Part shown: positions 25,007 to 34,321 of the stretch, piece after piece
How positions within the stretch are numbered: the stretch's first letter is position 1
How the letters are laid out: every line of letters begins with the position of its first letter
Origin: Anaerococcus prevotii DSM 20548
Lineage (GTDB): Bacteria > Bacillota > Clostridia > Tissierellales > Peptoniphilaceae
DNA length: 64,000 nt
Direction of reading: 5' to 3'
NCBI RefSeq assembly: GCF_000024105.1
Contig: NC_013171.1
Coordinates: 124,001 to 188,000 of the forward strand
Notes under the pieces: model-generated
The model's database searches: none
What the model saw: the letters and a program-made list of their open reading frames with translations, nothing else
Told to the model about the DNA's origin: nothing
Made by a program: the position numbers and the translations under genes

Positions 25007-27450
25007 TGGAAAATAACAGACTAAACAGACTTACCTCCCAGGCAAGAAGAGAGTCTTATTCCTTAAACCACGACTATATAGGAAGCGAGCACTTGCTTCT
25101 TGCTCTGATGAAGACAGGCTCTCTTGCGAACAAGGCCTTGGAAAAAAGTGGGGCTAATTACGACCTCTTTAGGTCTATAGTTATAAATAACATAGGCAGG
25201 GGCAATTCCCAAAGACCTGCTACAGAATTTTCAAAGAAAGTAAGGATGATATTTGAAAAGTCTAGAGAGATCGCTATGGCGAGAAAAAGCTCTGTAGTTA
25301 ACGAAGAAGATATCCTTCAAGCTTTGATAAACGATGACGATTCCTTTACCAATCTCATGTTTCTCCTATCAGGTCTTGATAAAAAGGTCATAGGGAAAAA
25401 CTTAGACGATATGCTAAAGGAAGTCTACAAAACAAAGGGGTCATCTTCGAAATTTTCTGAAAATGTGACCAAATACACAAATGACCTAAATGAGCTAGCA
25501 GAAAGTGGAAAAATCGACCCTGTCATAGGAAGAGATACAGAAATCGAAAGACTTGTACAAATCCTAATGAGAAGGAGAAAAAACAATCCAATCCTAATAG
25601 GAGCTCCAGGTGTGGGTAAGACTGCCATAGCAGAAGGCCTTGCCCAAAGAATTGTGGCGAAAGATGTGCCAAAGATTATAAAGGATAAGAGAATCCTAAG
25701 CCTTGACCTTGCTAGCATGATAGCAGGAAGTAAATACAGGGGAGACTTTGAAGATAGACTTAAAAAACTTTTTGAAGAAATTGGTAAAAGAGACGATGTG
25801 ATCCTATTTATAGATGAATTCCACATGGTTCTAGGAGCAGGAGCTTCTGAAGGTTCGATGGATGCGGCAAATATCCTAAAGCCAATCCTTGCTAAAGGAG
25901 AGATTCAAATCATGGGAGCGACCACCATAGAGGAGTACAGAAAGCACGTCGAAAAAGATTCCGCCCTTAGCCGTCGTATGCAGCCAATTCAAGTTGATGA
26001 GCCAAGCCTTGAAGATGCTAGAAAGATTATCCAAGGACTAAAGGATAAATACGAAGACCACCACGGGGTAGAGATTACAGATGAGGCTATAGAAGCTGCG
26101 GTAGATTTATCTGATAGATATATCTCAGACCGTTACCTTCCTGACAAGGCAATAGATTTAATCGATGAAGCAAGCTCTAAGATTAGGATAGCTGCCTTCC
26201 AAAAAGAAGATGACTCAGCACCTAGTGAAGATAAGCTAGAAAAACTTAATAAGGAAAAGGAGCAAGCGGTAAGAGATCAAGATTTCGAAAGAGCAGCAGA
26301 GCTTAGGGATAAGATAAATCAAGCGAAATTCGACCTAGAAATTGAAAAAGAAAAAGAGAAGGAAAATAAGGACAGGCTCTTTATATCCTACGATGATATA
26401 GCAAGCGTTGTGGCAAATTGGTCCAAGGTTCCAGTAGAAAAACTCACAGAAGATGAGATGGAAAAATATGCTAACTTAGACGAAGATCTAAAACTATCAG
26501 TAATCGGCCAAAAAGATGCTATAGATTCAGTAGCAAGGTCAATCAAAAGAGCAAGGGTAGGTCTAAAAGACCCTAAAAAACCAATCGGATCCTTTATCTT
26601 TGTAGGACCAACTGGAGTTGGAAAGACCTATCTTGCCAAAACACTCGCACAAAATCTTTTTGGATCTGAGGATAAGCTAATAAGGATGGATATGAGTGAA
26701 TATATGGAAAAATTCGCCGTATCAAGACTAGTAGGTTCTCCTCCAGGATATGTAGGCTACGAAGAAGGTGGACAATTAACAGAGGCTGTAAGGACAAATC
26801 CTTACTCAGTAATACTTTTTGATGAGATAGAAAAGGCCCATCCAGATGTCTTCAACCTCCTTTTACAAATTTTAGATGACGGAAGACTAACAGACGGTCA
26901 AGGAAGAACAGTAGACTTTAAAAACACAATCATAATTATGACAAGCAATATAGGTGTAAGAAGTCTTTCTACAAGTAAGAGCATAGGCTTTGAGCTTGGT
27001 GATCAAAAAGAAGCAGAAGAAGAAAGAACATCTGAAATCATAGAAAAAGCAATCAAAGATTCCTTTGCACCAGAGTTTCTAAACAGACTTGACCAAGTCA
27101 TAATGTTTAAGCCACTAGGAGAAGCTGAAATAGGAGAAATTTCAGGCCTAATGCTTGAAAAAACTAGACAAAGACTAAACGAAATCGACCTAGATATAGT
27201 CTATGACCAAAAGGTTGTAAAACTTCTAGCCAAAGAAGGTTTTGACCCAGAATACGGGGCAAGACCACTAGAACGTCACATAACAAAAATGATCGACGAT
27301 AGACTAGCAGAAGACATCTTAGATGGAAAACTAAAAAGAGACGAAACAATCAGGATTTCAGTCAGGAAAGATAGCTTAGTCTTTAGAAATATAAGCAAAG
27401 AGAAAAGAAGAAGAGAAAAGAAAAAAGAACTTGAAAAAGTAATAGACTAA
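25006..27450 (+). CDS. clpC: ClpC AAA+ unfoldase
   Basis: An 814-residue Hsp100 protein. It has an N-terminal double Clp_N domain (residues 1-140), AAA domain 1 (Walker A GAPGVGKT, Walker B ILFIDEFH), a middle domain with a UVR-like coiled coil (DQDFERAAELRDKI, near residue 430), AAA domain 2 (GPTGVGKT, VILFDEIEKAHP) and the C-terminal D2-small domain. It works with ClpP to unfold and degrade proteins. The gene overlaps mcsB by one base. The Clp_N glutamate of GSEHLLL, part of the phosphoarginine pocket in Bacillus, is retained. Confidence 0.96.
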   Translation: MENNRLNRLTSQARRESYSLNHDYIGSEHLLLALMKTGSLANKALEKSGANYDLFRSIVINNIGRGNSQRPATEFSKKVRMIFEKSREIAMARKSSVVNEEDILQALINDDDSFTNLMFLLSGLDKKVIGKNLDDMLKEVYKTKGSSSKFSENVTKYTNDLNELAESGKIDPVIGRDTEIERLVQILMRRRKNNPILIGAPGVGKTAIAEGLAQRIVAKDVPKIIKDKRILSLDLASMIAGSKYRGDFEDRLKKLFEEIGKRDDVILFIDEFHMVLGAGASEGSMDAANILKPILAKGEIQIMGATTIEEYRKHVEKDSALSRRMQPIQVDEPSLEDARKIIQGLKDKYEDHHGVEITDEAIEAAVDLSDRYISDRYLPDKAIDLIDEASSKIRIAAFQKEDDSAPSEDKLEKLNKEKEQAVRDQDFERAAELRDKINQAKFDLEIEKEKEKENKDRLFISYDDIASVVANWSKVPVEKLTEDEMEKYANLDEDLKLSVIGQKDAIDSVARSIKRARVGLKDPKKPIGSFIFVGPTGVGKTYLAKTLAQNLFGSEDKLIRMDMSEYMEKFAVSRLVGSPPGYVGYEEGGQLTEAVRTNPYSVILFDEIEKAHPDVFNLLLQILDDGRLTDGQGRTVDFKNTIIIMTSNIGVRSLSTSKSIGFELGDQKEAEEERTSEIIEKAIKDSFAPEFLNRLDQVIMFKPLGEAEIGEISGLMLEKTRQRLNEIDLDIVYDQKVVKLLAKEGFDPEYGARPLERHITKMIDDRLAEDILDGKLKRDETIRISVRKDSLVFRNISKEKRRREKKKELEKVID

Positions 27451-27456
27451 GATAAA

Positions 27457-27485
27457 GCCATTCCTTTCGGAGGAGTGGTTTTTTA
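27457..27485 (+). terminator. Intrinsic terminator of the clp operon
   Basis: CCATTCCT pairs with AGGAGTGG (one G-U pair) around a 4-base loop, followed by six T. Confidence 0.8.
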
Positions 27486-27645
27486 TTGGAGATCTATTAA
27501 TATTTTCATTTTTCTTTAATATATTATATAATAGAAATATATCATAAAGATTTTAACTGATACATTTTCTATTTCCTAGAAATTTTTTATCTGTCTTTTA
27601 TGGGAAAAGTATTGTGTATCTTAAAATTTAGTAAAGGGAGGAAAA

Positions 27646-28971
27646 ATGAAAAAGATTATTGGAAAGTTATTTGCTATCTCGGCTGCTTTAGTTCTTACAG
27701 CTTGTGGGAATAAGGCGGATAAAGAAGGTGGTGAGTCATCTAAAGATGTGGATAAGGAAGCTAATATCAAAATTTCAGTCCAACTAGAAGAAGATTGGAG
27801 AAAGCATTATGAGGCTGCTGCTGAAAGAGTTAAGAAAGAATTTCCTAATGCTGAAATCGAGCTTAGAACAATAGGCGGTTTGGAGCACATAGAAATAATT
27901 GACTCTACAGATGCGAATAATGAAGACGTAGCAGACCTATTTTCTATACCAGCTGATAGACTAGCAGGTCTTGTTGGAAATGAAGTTTTAGGAGCTATAG
28001 ATTCTCAAAAACTTGCTGGAGAGATTGGTGGTTGGGATGATTTCGATAGTGGACTAGGTGGAGAGTTCAAAGTAGATGGGGAATACTTTGCCTTTCCTTA
28101 CAATATCGAAACTCTAATTACCTATGTGAATACTCAAAATGCAAAGGAAAAAGGAATTGATTTAGATAAGGATATAGAAATCAATGAAGTTAAGGACGAA
28201 TCAACCGTCCTATTCCCTGCCTTTGACGCTTGGTATGGGGTAGCTGCGACAAACTCATCAAATATCGAACTTTTAGGAAAAAACGAGGATGGGACCTTCT
28301 TTTCTGATATGACAAAAGACTGGAATGAGCTTGATGAATCACAACAAGCAACTATCAAGGGCCTATATGAATATTGGAAAAAACACAACGAAGCAGGAAC
28401 TCAACTCTTCGACCCAGATGCAGGCTGGGGTTATGTAGATGAAACATTCAAACCAGGTAATGGGGGAGTAGCAAGACTTGGCGGAGCTTGGGATGCACAA
28501 GCCATATCAAAACAAGCAGGAGAAGGAAACCTTGCGATTTATCCTATGGAAAAACTAACCCTAGCTGGAAAGGCACTAGCTCACTGGCAAAGTGGTTGGG
28601 GACTTGCGATAAATGCAAGACTAGAAGAAGATGCGGAGAAAAAAGCCCTAGCAGAAGCCATGATTAAGGAGCTAGTTAATCCAGAATACGCTGAAGACCT
28701 ATACAAATATTCAGGAAAAATTCTTGAAAATGTATCAGCAGAAGAATATCAAAATTCAAATCTTGATCAAATCGATAAGGATATAATTAAGGCTACTATT
28801 GACTCATACAAGAAGGCTCCATCAAGACCATTGTTTAAGGAATGGGGAGATGTTTGGGATACCTACTCAAATGCTGTTCTTTCTTGGAACTCTGTAAACC
28901 CACAAAATGAGGAAGATGCCTACAAGGCCCTTAAAGCTTCATTTGAATCTATGATGGCAAATTTTAACTAA
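27646..28971 (+). CDS. Maltodextrin-type ABC transporter binding lipoprotein, copy 1
   Basis: A 441-residue extracellular solute-binding protein, family 1. The lipobox is LTAC at about residues 17-20, followed by a charged linker. The mature part has MalE-like features: an AWYGVAATNSSNIEL segment, GWGYVDETF, and the C-terminal WGDVWDTYSNAVLSWNSV. It is followed by its own terminator, then by a close paralogue that begins the permease operon. Likely ligands are maltose or maltodextrins by homology to MalE/MdxE; this is not proven from sequence. Confidence 0.85.
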   Translation: MKKIIGKLFAISAALVLTACGNKADKEGGESSKDVDKEANIKISVQLEEDWRKHYEAAAERVKKEFPNAEIELRTIGGLEHIEIIDSTDANNEDVADLFSIPADRLAGLVGNEVLGAIDSQKLAGEIGGWDDFDSGLGGEFKVDGEYFAFPYNIETLITYVNTQNAKEKGIDLDKDIEINEVKDESTVLFPAFDAWYGVAATNSSNIELLGKNEDGTFFSDMTKDWNELDESQQATIKGLYEYWKKHNEAGTQLFDPDAGWGYVDETFKPGNGGVARLGGAWDAQAISKQAGEGNLAIYPMEKLTLAGKALAHWQSGWGLAINARLEEDAEKKALAEAMIKELVNPEYAEDLYKYSGKILENVSAEEYQNSNLDQIDKDIIKATIDSYKKAPSRPLFKEWGDVWDTYSNAVLSWNSVNPQNEEDAYKALKASFESMMANFN

Positions 28972-29514
28972 AAGTTAATCTTAAAAGTAAGACTTGTAAT
29001 AATACTCCCAAAAGCTATTTCGCTGTAGCCTTGGGAGTTTTTTACACTAGATACAAAAACAGATTCTATGTGAAATTTCACATAAAAAACAATCTAGATC
29101 TATATTGGAATTCCTTTTCCTTTTTTAATTTATTAAATTTATAAAATTTGCATATTTGTATTATTTTAAAATGACTTTTATCTTGTAAAGTCTATTTATA
29201 GCATTCTTTCTTTCAATATTGAAAATTTGTTTCTTATATATTTTCTGCTGCTTAATGAGATAAAATCAAGCTTTATACTCGATATTTCTATATTTATACT
29301 TGATAATTTTATGAATCTGGTATCTAAATTTACTAATAAGAGCTAAATCATTTCTATTAAAAGCTAGAAAATCAATATTCAAAAACTGTATAAAAATTAA
29401 CAATATCTTAGAAAGAAAATAGCTAACTACTTCCATTTATTTTCAAACTAATGTATAATGTATATACAGAATCAAATAACGTTTTCACGGAAGGTGAAAA
29501 CAAGGGAGGATTTT
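28972..29514 (+). promoter_or_regulatory. Intergenic region between the two binding-protein genes
   Basis: This AT-rich stretch holds a terminator at 29004-29043, a 16-base palindrome ATGTGAAATTTCACAT (29068-29083), a TATAAT box at 29454-29459 with a weak -35, and an inverted repeat GTTTTCAC/GTGAAAAC (29481-29501) right after the predicted start site. The repeat is placed like an operator for a MalR/LacI-type regulator, or may form a leader hairpin. Nothing else was recognised between 29100 and 29440. Confidence 0.5.
29004..29043 (+). terminator. Intrinsic terminator after binding protein copy 1
   Basis: ACTCCCAA (29004-29011) pairs with TTGGGAGT (29031-29038) and six T follow. Confidence 0.8.
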
Positions 29515-30840
29515 ATGAAAAACAAACTAAAGATGTTGATGGCTTTATCGCTATCAGTAGTACTTGCTGCATGTGGCGGTAAGGGAGCGGATAAGGGTGA
29601 AGAAGCTGCCGCTGATCCAGGAGATGTTTCAGGCAAGATTTCCGTTCAAGTTGAAAAAGAATGGATGGATCATTACGAGAAAGCTGCTGAGAGAGTAAAG
29701 GAAAAATATCCTAATGCAGAAATCGAACTTAAAGAAGTAGGAGCTTTCGACCACTTGGATATCCTAGATCAAACAGATGCCAACAACGAAGATGTTGCTG
29801 ACCTTTTTGCAATACCAGCAGATAGACTTGTTGGACTTGTAAACAACGACATTCTTGGTGCGATCGACTCTAAGGCTCTTGCTGATGAAATCGGTGGTTG
29901 GGATGACTTCGATAAAGGAATCGGTGGAAACTTCAATATCGATGGCGAATACTTTGCTTTCCCATATAATATTGAAACCCTAATTACTTATGTTAACAAG
30001 AAAAATGCAGAAGAAAAGGGAGTTGACCTATCTAAACCAATCGAGCTTAATGATGTAGCAGATGAGTCAACAGTTCTTCTTCCAATCTTTGATGCTTGGT
30101 ACGGAGTTGCTGCAACAAACTCATCAAACATTGAACTTCTAGGTAAAGATGACCAAGGAAATCTATTCTCAGACTTAACAAAAGACTGGAAAGACCTTGA
30201 GCCAGAAAAACAAGCTACAATCAAAGCTTTGTTTGAATATTGGAAGAAACACAACGATGCAGGCACACAATTATTTGACCCAGATGCAGGTTGGGGATAT
30301 ATAGACGATACCTTCAAAGAAGGCAAAGGTGGAGTTGCTAGAATTGGTGGTGCATGGGATGCTGCTCCAATTTCTGAACAAGCAGGTGAAGGAAACCTTG
30401 AAGTTTATCCAATTGACAACATTACTATAGCTGGAAAGCCTCTAAATCACTGGCAAGGTGGTTGGGGACTTGCAATCAATGCTAGAATCGAAGAAGACGC
30501 TAACAAGAAAGCAATAGCTAACGAAATGATTAAACAAATTGTAAATCCTGAATTTGCAATAGATCTATACAAATCTACAGGAAAGATTCTTGAAAATGTG
30601 AAGAACGAGGATTACCAATCATCAGACTTAGCAGATTCTGATAAGGCAATAATCGAAGCTACAATCAAATCTTACGAGACTGCTCCAGCAAGACCATTAT
30701 TTAAGGAATGGGGAGACGTTTGGGATACTTACAAGAATGCAATTCTTTCTTGGAACTCAGTTAAACCAGCTAACGAAGAAGAAGCTTACAACCAACTAAA
30801 GGCTTCATTCGACTCAATGATGGCAAACTTTAGCAAATAG
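29515..30840 (+). CDS. Maltodextrin-type ABC transporter binding lipoprotein, copy 2
   Basis: A 441-residue paralogue of the preceding protein, identical in length and with most residues aligned by eye (for example the GGWDDFD, NSSNIEL and WGDVWDTY blocks). Lipobox LAAC near residue 20. The ATG at 29515 was chosen because GGGAGGA sits five bases upstream; a 19-residue longer reading lacks support. It has its own promoter and operator-like repeat and leads into the malF-malG-msmX genes, so it is the transporter's main binding protein, copy 1 being an alternative. Confidence 0.88.
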   Translation: MKNKLKMLMALSLSVVLAACGGKGADKGEEAAADPGDVSGKISVQVEKEWMDHYEKAAERVKEKYPNAEIELKEVGAFDHLDILDQTDANNEDVADLFAIPADRLVGLVNNDILGAIDSKALADEIGGWDDFDKGIGGNFNIDGEYFAFPYNIETLITYVNKKNAEEKGVDLSKPIELNDVADESTVLLPIFDAWYGVAATNSSNIELLGKDDQGNLFSDLTKDWKDLEPEKQATIKALFEYWKKHNDAGTQLFDPDAGWGYIDDTFKEGKGGVARIGGAWDAAPISEQAGEGNLEVYPIDNITIAGKPLNHWQGGWGLAINARIEEDANKKAIANEMIKQIVNPEFAIDLYKSTGKILENVKNEDYQSSDLADSDKAIIEATIKSYETAPARPLFKEWGDVWDTYKNAILSWNSVKPANEEEAYNQLKASFDSMMANFSK

Positions 30841-30854
30841 TTAATAGGATAAGG

Positions 30855-30956
30855 GAAAGGCCAAAATCAGCCTAAAGATTCTAGATATAGGATATGTTTC
30901 TAATTTACTAATATTAGATTTATAACTATATCTAGTTTCTCTGGTCTAGGCCTTTC
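30855..30956 (+). other. Long multi-helix intercistronic element C
   Basis: Nested stems: GAAAGGCC (30855-30862) with GGCCTTTC (30949-30956), perfect CTAGATATAG (30881-30890) with CTATATCTAG (30926-30935), and TCTAAT (30899-30904) with ATTAGA (30913-30918). It lies between the binding-protein gene and the permease genes. Such a structure could stabilise the upstream mRNA or partly terminate transcription and so give excess binding protein. Confidence 0.6.
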
Positions 30957-30966
30957 TTTCACTATT

Positions 30967-31383
30967 ATGAAAAGTTTAGAATTAGAGAAAAAAAGAGAGA
31001 GTTTTATATTAAAGATTTTGATAGTATCAGCCCTTATTATCCTAGCTTCTTCTATAGAAGCCCTAATGATGGCTAAGGATGTCGAAGTTTATAGAGAAAT
31101 TCTCAAAAACAATCCAGGTCTTAGTTTTGATGAATATATTAATTCTGTTGTTTTTAATTTATTTATCAGAGTCTTAAGTCCTGTAGTAATTTCCCTTTAT
31201 ACATTTTTTACAGTAAAAAAATATGGAGTCAATTTCTCCTACAAATTATTTTTTGGAGGGATGACCCTAATAGAAATCGTTCAGTTGATTTTACAATTTA
31301 GAATCGGATCTATATTTTATTATATAGTTATTATTTTAAATTTTATTTTATTATTTATTATAGGAAGGGAAGAAAGGGTGTAG
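30967..31383 (+). CDS. Small integral membrane protein in the maltodextrin operon
   Basis: A 138-residue protein with four predicted membrane helices (about residues 14-33, 62-82, 90-108 and 115-133), a charged N terminus (SLELEKKRES) and the C terminus GREERV. No family recognised. It starts 10 bases after element C, and no clear ribosome site is visible within the hairpin arm. It precedes malF by 3 bases, so cotranslation is likely. It might assist assembly of the permease; that is a guess from position. Confidence 0.6.
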   Translation: MKSLELEKKRESFILKILIVSALIILASSIEALMMAKDVEVYREILKNNPGLSFDEYINSVVFNLFIRVLSPVVISLYTFFTVKKYGVNFSYKLFFGGMTLIEIVQLILQFRIGSIFYYIVIILNFILLFIIGREERV

Positions 31384-31386
31384 GCG

Positions 31387-33417
31387 ATGACATACGAAAA
31401 AAACCTTATAGATGATATTGGTGAGATTCGTCCTAGAAAGAACGAGTATATAATAGACTCTATTAAGGCAGAAGAAAGTGGCGGAAATAAAGTAGATGCC
31501 AAAAACCATCCTTATAATCAAAAGCTAAAAAAGTACGAAGAAGAAAAGAAAGAACTTTTGGCTAAGGCCGATGAAGCTGCCAAGAAAGATCCAAATTACA
31601 AACTCGACCAGAAATACTTGAGGGACTTGTATTATAGGAAGTTTATGGCGAACTACTGCCTGGACTTTTATGAAAAAAACAAGGACCTATCCTATGATAG
31701 CGAGCTTGATTATAAGTTATGTAAGTTAGAATATGAGCAAATACCAAAGATTATAGAACATGATTTGCTCCTAAAAAGTCAGCTAGAAAGAGCTAGCAAG
31801 AGGCTAGATAAGCTAACTAGAGAAGAGATAGAAAGCGCTAAAAAGCTAAGCGAAGAAGATAGACTTGTTCTTAAGGAAAAATTTGAATCAGATAACAAGA
31901 GCCTAGAAGAATCTTTCAACAAGGGAAGAATTTCCAAAAAGGCCTTCAAGAGCGAGAAAGAACAACTAAAACAAAAGTTCAAAGACCAGAACAAGAGACT
32001 TAATTACAGAAATCCAGAAGTTTCTCTTAAGGAAGAAATTGAATCAATCAAATACAAGATAGACAAAGACTACAAGAAGGAGATGAAAATCCTTGAGGCA
32101 GATGAGGCTGAAGCTAGGAGGAGAACTCCAGTAGAGGTAGAGAAAACTTCTGCCTATAGGTCAATCCTTACCTTCCCAATCCCTGGTCTTGGTCAAATCC
32201 TAAACGGCCAGTGGCAAAAGGGCTTATTATTTTTACTAGGTACTTTATTCATCTACCTAATAGCAATCCCTTACGCCCTAGGTTTTGGTAACTACCAAGG
32301 TGATGGTGTAGCAGGACTTATCTCTCTTGCCCAAGGCGGAAAGAGACTTGATAGATCAATACTCTTTATGATTGAGGGTATCTTATCTATAGTTTTTGTA
32401 GCAATTGCTGCCCTAATCTACATCCTATCCTTTAAGGATGTTAGGACAACTGAGAAAAATGAAATGAAGGGTATCAGACCTAACAACTTCTTTGAGACCA
32501 AGAAGATGTTAAGGACTGACGGATTCCCATTCTTAATTACAGCACCAGCCCTAATAGTAATTGTGTTTATAGTAATAGTTCCAATACTTACAGCTATAAT
32601 GATTTCCTTTACTAACATGGACCCACAACATCAAAACAAGTTCACTTGGGTTGGCCTAAACAACTACTTGACCATAGCTAAGGGCCAAGGTATAGCAGGA
32701 CAAGCCTTCTGGCATATCTTCGGATGGACTGTGGTATGGACCTTACTTGCATCAACACTTGCAATAGTCCTAGGCTTTATCTTTGCTCTTCTAGTAAACA
32801 ACGAGAGGGTTAAGGGAAAGAAGTTCTTTAGAACGGTTTATCTACTTCCTTGGGCTATACCTGCCTTTATCACAATCATGTTCTTTTCAATAATGACAAG
32901 TCGTGGCGGGGTAATAGCAAATGCCCTAAACTCTTTGTTTAATATAAGCCTAGATATAAAGAACAACACCTTCCAGACTAGGGCCACCTTAATTTTGCTC
33001 CAAGGTTGGCTAGGACATTCTTATATCTTCTTACTAACAACAGGAGTGCTCCAGGCTATACCAAAAGATTTATATGAAGCAGCAAGTATTGACGGGGCGA
33101 CAGGAATCCAAAGAACCTTTAAGATTACAATTCCTTTAGTTCTTTTCCAAATAGCTCCAATGCTTATTAACCAATATACCTTTAACTTTAACAACTTCTC
33201 AATCATCTACTTGTACAACCAAGGTGGACCATTCAACCCAGAAGTTTATGGTAACCTTGCGGGAAGCTCAGATATTTTGATCTCCTACATCTACAAGCTA
33301 ACGATGGAGAGTCAGTACCAAGCTATAGGTGCTGCAATAACAGTATTTATATCCATAATCCTAATAGTTATTTCATACTTTGGATATAAGAATTCTTCAG
33401 CTTTTAAGGAGTATTAA
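31387..33417 (+). CDS. MalF-type permease with a long cytoplasmic N-terminal extension
   Basis: A 676-residue protein in three parts. Residues 1-255 are charged and soluble, with Lys/Glu-rich coiled-coil stretches from about 130 to 245. Residues 255-350 contain a PGLGQILNGQWQKG motif and two helices, like the TM region that precedes some Firmicutes permeases. Residues 373-676 are a normal MalF-type permease with the EAASIDGATGIQRTF (EAA) loop that contacts the ATPase. Typical MalF-like permeases here would be about 300-430 residues. The extension is in frame, with no frameshift or change of codon use. Its role is unknown. Confidence 0.85.
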   Translation: MTYEKNLIDDIGEIRPRKNEYIIDSIKAEESGGNKVDAKNHPYNQKLKKYEEEKKELLAKADEAAKKDPNYKLDQKYLRDLYYRKFMANYCLDFYEKNKDLSYDSELDYKLCKLEYEQIPKIIEHDLLLKSQLERASKRLDKLTREEIESAKKLSEEDRLVLKEKFESDNKSLEESFNKGRISKKAFKSEKEQLKQKFKDQNKRLNYRNPEVSLKEEIESIKYKIDKDYKKEMKILEADEAEARRRTPVEVEKTSAYRSILTFPIPGLGQILNGQWQKGLLFLLGTLFIYLIAIPYALGFGNYQGDGVAGLISLAQGGKRLDRSILFMIEGILSIVFVAIAALIYILSFKDVRTTEKNEMKGIRPNNFFETKKMLRTDGFPFLITAPALIVIVFIVIVPILTAIMISFTNMDPQHQNKFTWVGLNNYLTIAKGQGIAGQAFWHIFGWTVVWTLLASTLAIVLGFIFALLVNNERVKGKKFFRTVYLLPWAIPAFITIMFFSIMTSRGGVIANALNSLFNISLDIKNNTFQTRATLILLQGWLGHSYIFLLTTGVLQAIPKDLYEAASIDGATGIQRTFKITIPLVLFQIAPMLINQYTFNFNNFSIIYLYNQGGPFNPEVYGNLAGSSDILISYIYKLTMESQYQAIGAAITVFISIILIVISYFGYKNSSAFKEY

Positions 33418-33418
33418 T

Positions 33419-34312
33419 ATGTTTAAGAAAAAGAAAAATAGTGATTTATACCTATCAGATCTTCAACCCTTATCTGCTGGCGGAAAGACCCTACTAACAA
33501 TTACCTATATTATTTTGTTAATCTGGGCAGCTTTCATCTTAGTTCCATTGGCAATAATGGTTATATCATCTTTTAATGGAAACCAAGGTCAATATATATC
33601 AATGTCAGGAGACTACGTCTTCTCCCTTGATAACTTCAGATATTTGTTTAAGGAAACACAGTTTTTAAAATGGGTACTAAACACCCTAAAGATAGCAGTT
33701 GCTACAACCTTGCTTACCCTAATCTTCGTATCTTTTACAGGTTATGCCTATTCAAGATTTAGATTTAAGGGGAAAAAAGCAAGTCTTATAACAATAATGT
33801 TAGTTCAAATAATCCCGGCCTTCGCAGGTATTACTGCTTACTATGCGATCCACTCCATAGTTAGTGGAATCATTCCAGTATTTTCAAGACCGGCCATGCT
33901 AATACTCATATATTCAGGTGGGGCAATCGCATCAAATACCTTTATCCTAAAGGGTTATCTTGATACAATCTCTCCAGAGCTTGACGAGGCTGCAAAGATT
34001 GATGGATGTTCAAACATGCAAGTTTATAGGCTTATAATCATGCCTCTTGCCCGTCCGATGCTTGCGATAATTGCTCTTCAATGTTTTATTGGACCATTCT
34101 TAGATTATATGATGCCAAAAATCTTACTGACAAATCCAGGAGACTACACACTTGCGACAGGACTGTTTACACTAATATCAGATGTTAGAAATATGAATCA
34201 GCCAGCCTTTGCTGCGGGAGGATTCTTGTCAGCTGTTCCTGTAATGCTATTGTTCTTAGTATTACAAGATGAATTAGTAAGCGGACTTTCATCAGGTGCA
34301 GTTAAGGGATAG
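33419..34312 (+). CDS. MalG-type ABC transporter permease
   Basis: A 297-residue permease with six membrane helices and the EAA loop (LDEAAKIDGCSNMQVYRLIIMPLARP). It ends ELVSGLSSGAVKG, the standard MalG terminus. The ATG at 33419 follows AAGGAG, one base after the malF stop. It pairs with the extended MalF to move maltodextrin-type sugars. Confidence 0.9.
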   Translation: MFKKKKNSDLYLSDLQPLSAGGKTLLTITYIILLIWAAFILVPLAIMVISSFNGNQGQYISMSGDYVFSLDNFRYLFKETQFLKWVLNTLKIAVATTLLTLIFVSFTGYAYSRFRFKGKKASLITIMLVQIIPAFAGITAYYAIHSIVSGIIPVFSRPAMLILIYSGGAIASNTFILKGYLDTISPELDEAAKIDGCSNMQVYRLIIMPLARPMLAIIALQCFIGPFLDYMMPKILLTNPGDYTLATGLFTLISDVRNMNQPAFAAGGFLSAVPVMLLFLVLQDELVSGLSSGAVKG

Positions 34313-34321
34313 GAGTTAAAA

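Noticed and set aside
29068-29083. Palindrome ATGTGAAATTTCACAT as a Rex or CRP site
   Set aside because: Rex and CRP sites need a 6-base spacer between TGTGA and TCACA; here it is 4. Left as an unassigned palindrome.
27646-30840. Recent transposition as origin of the duplicated binding proteins
   Set aside because: No flanking repeats or transposase; the copies have diverged in sequence and in control regions, so ordinary tandem duplication is simpler.
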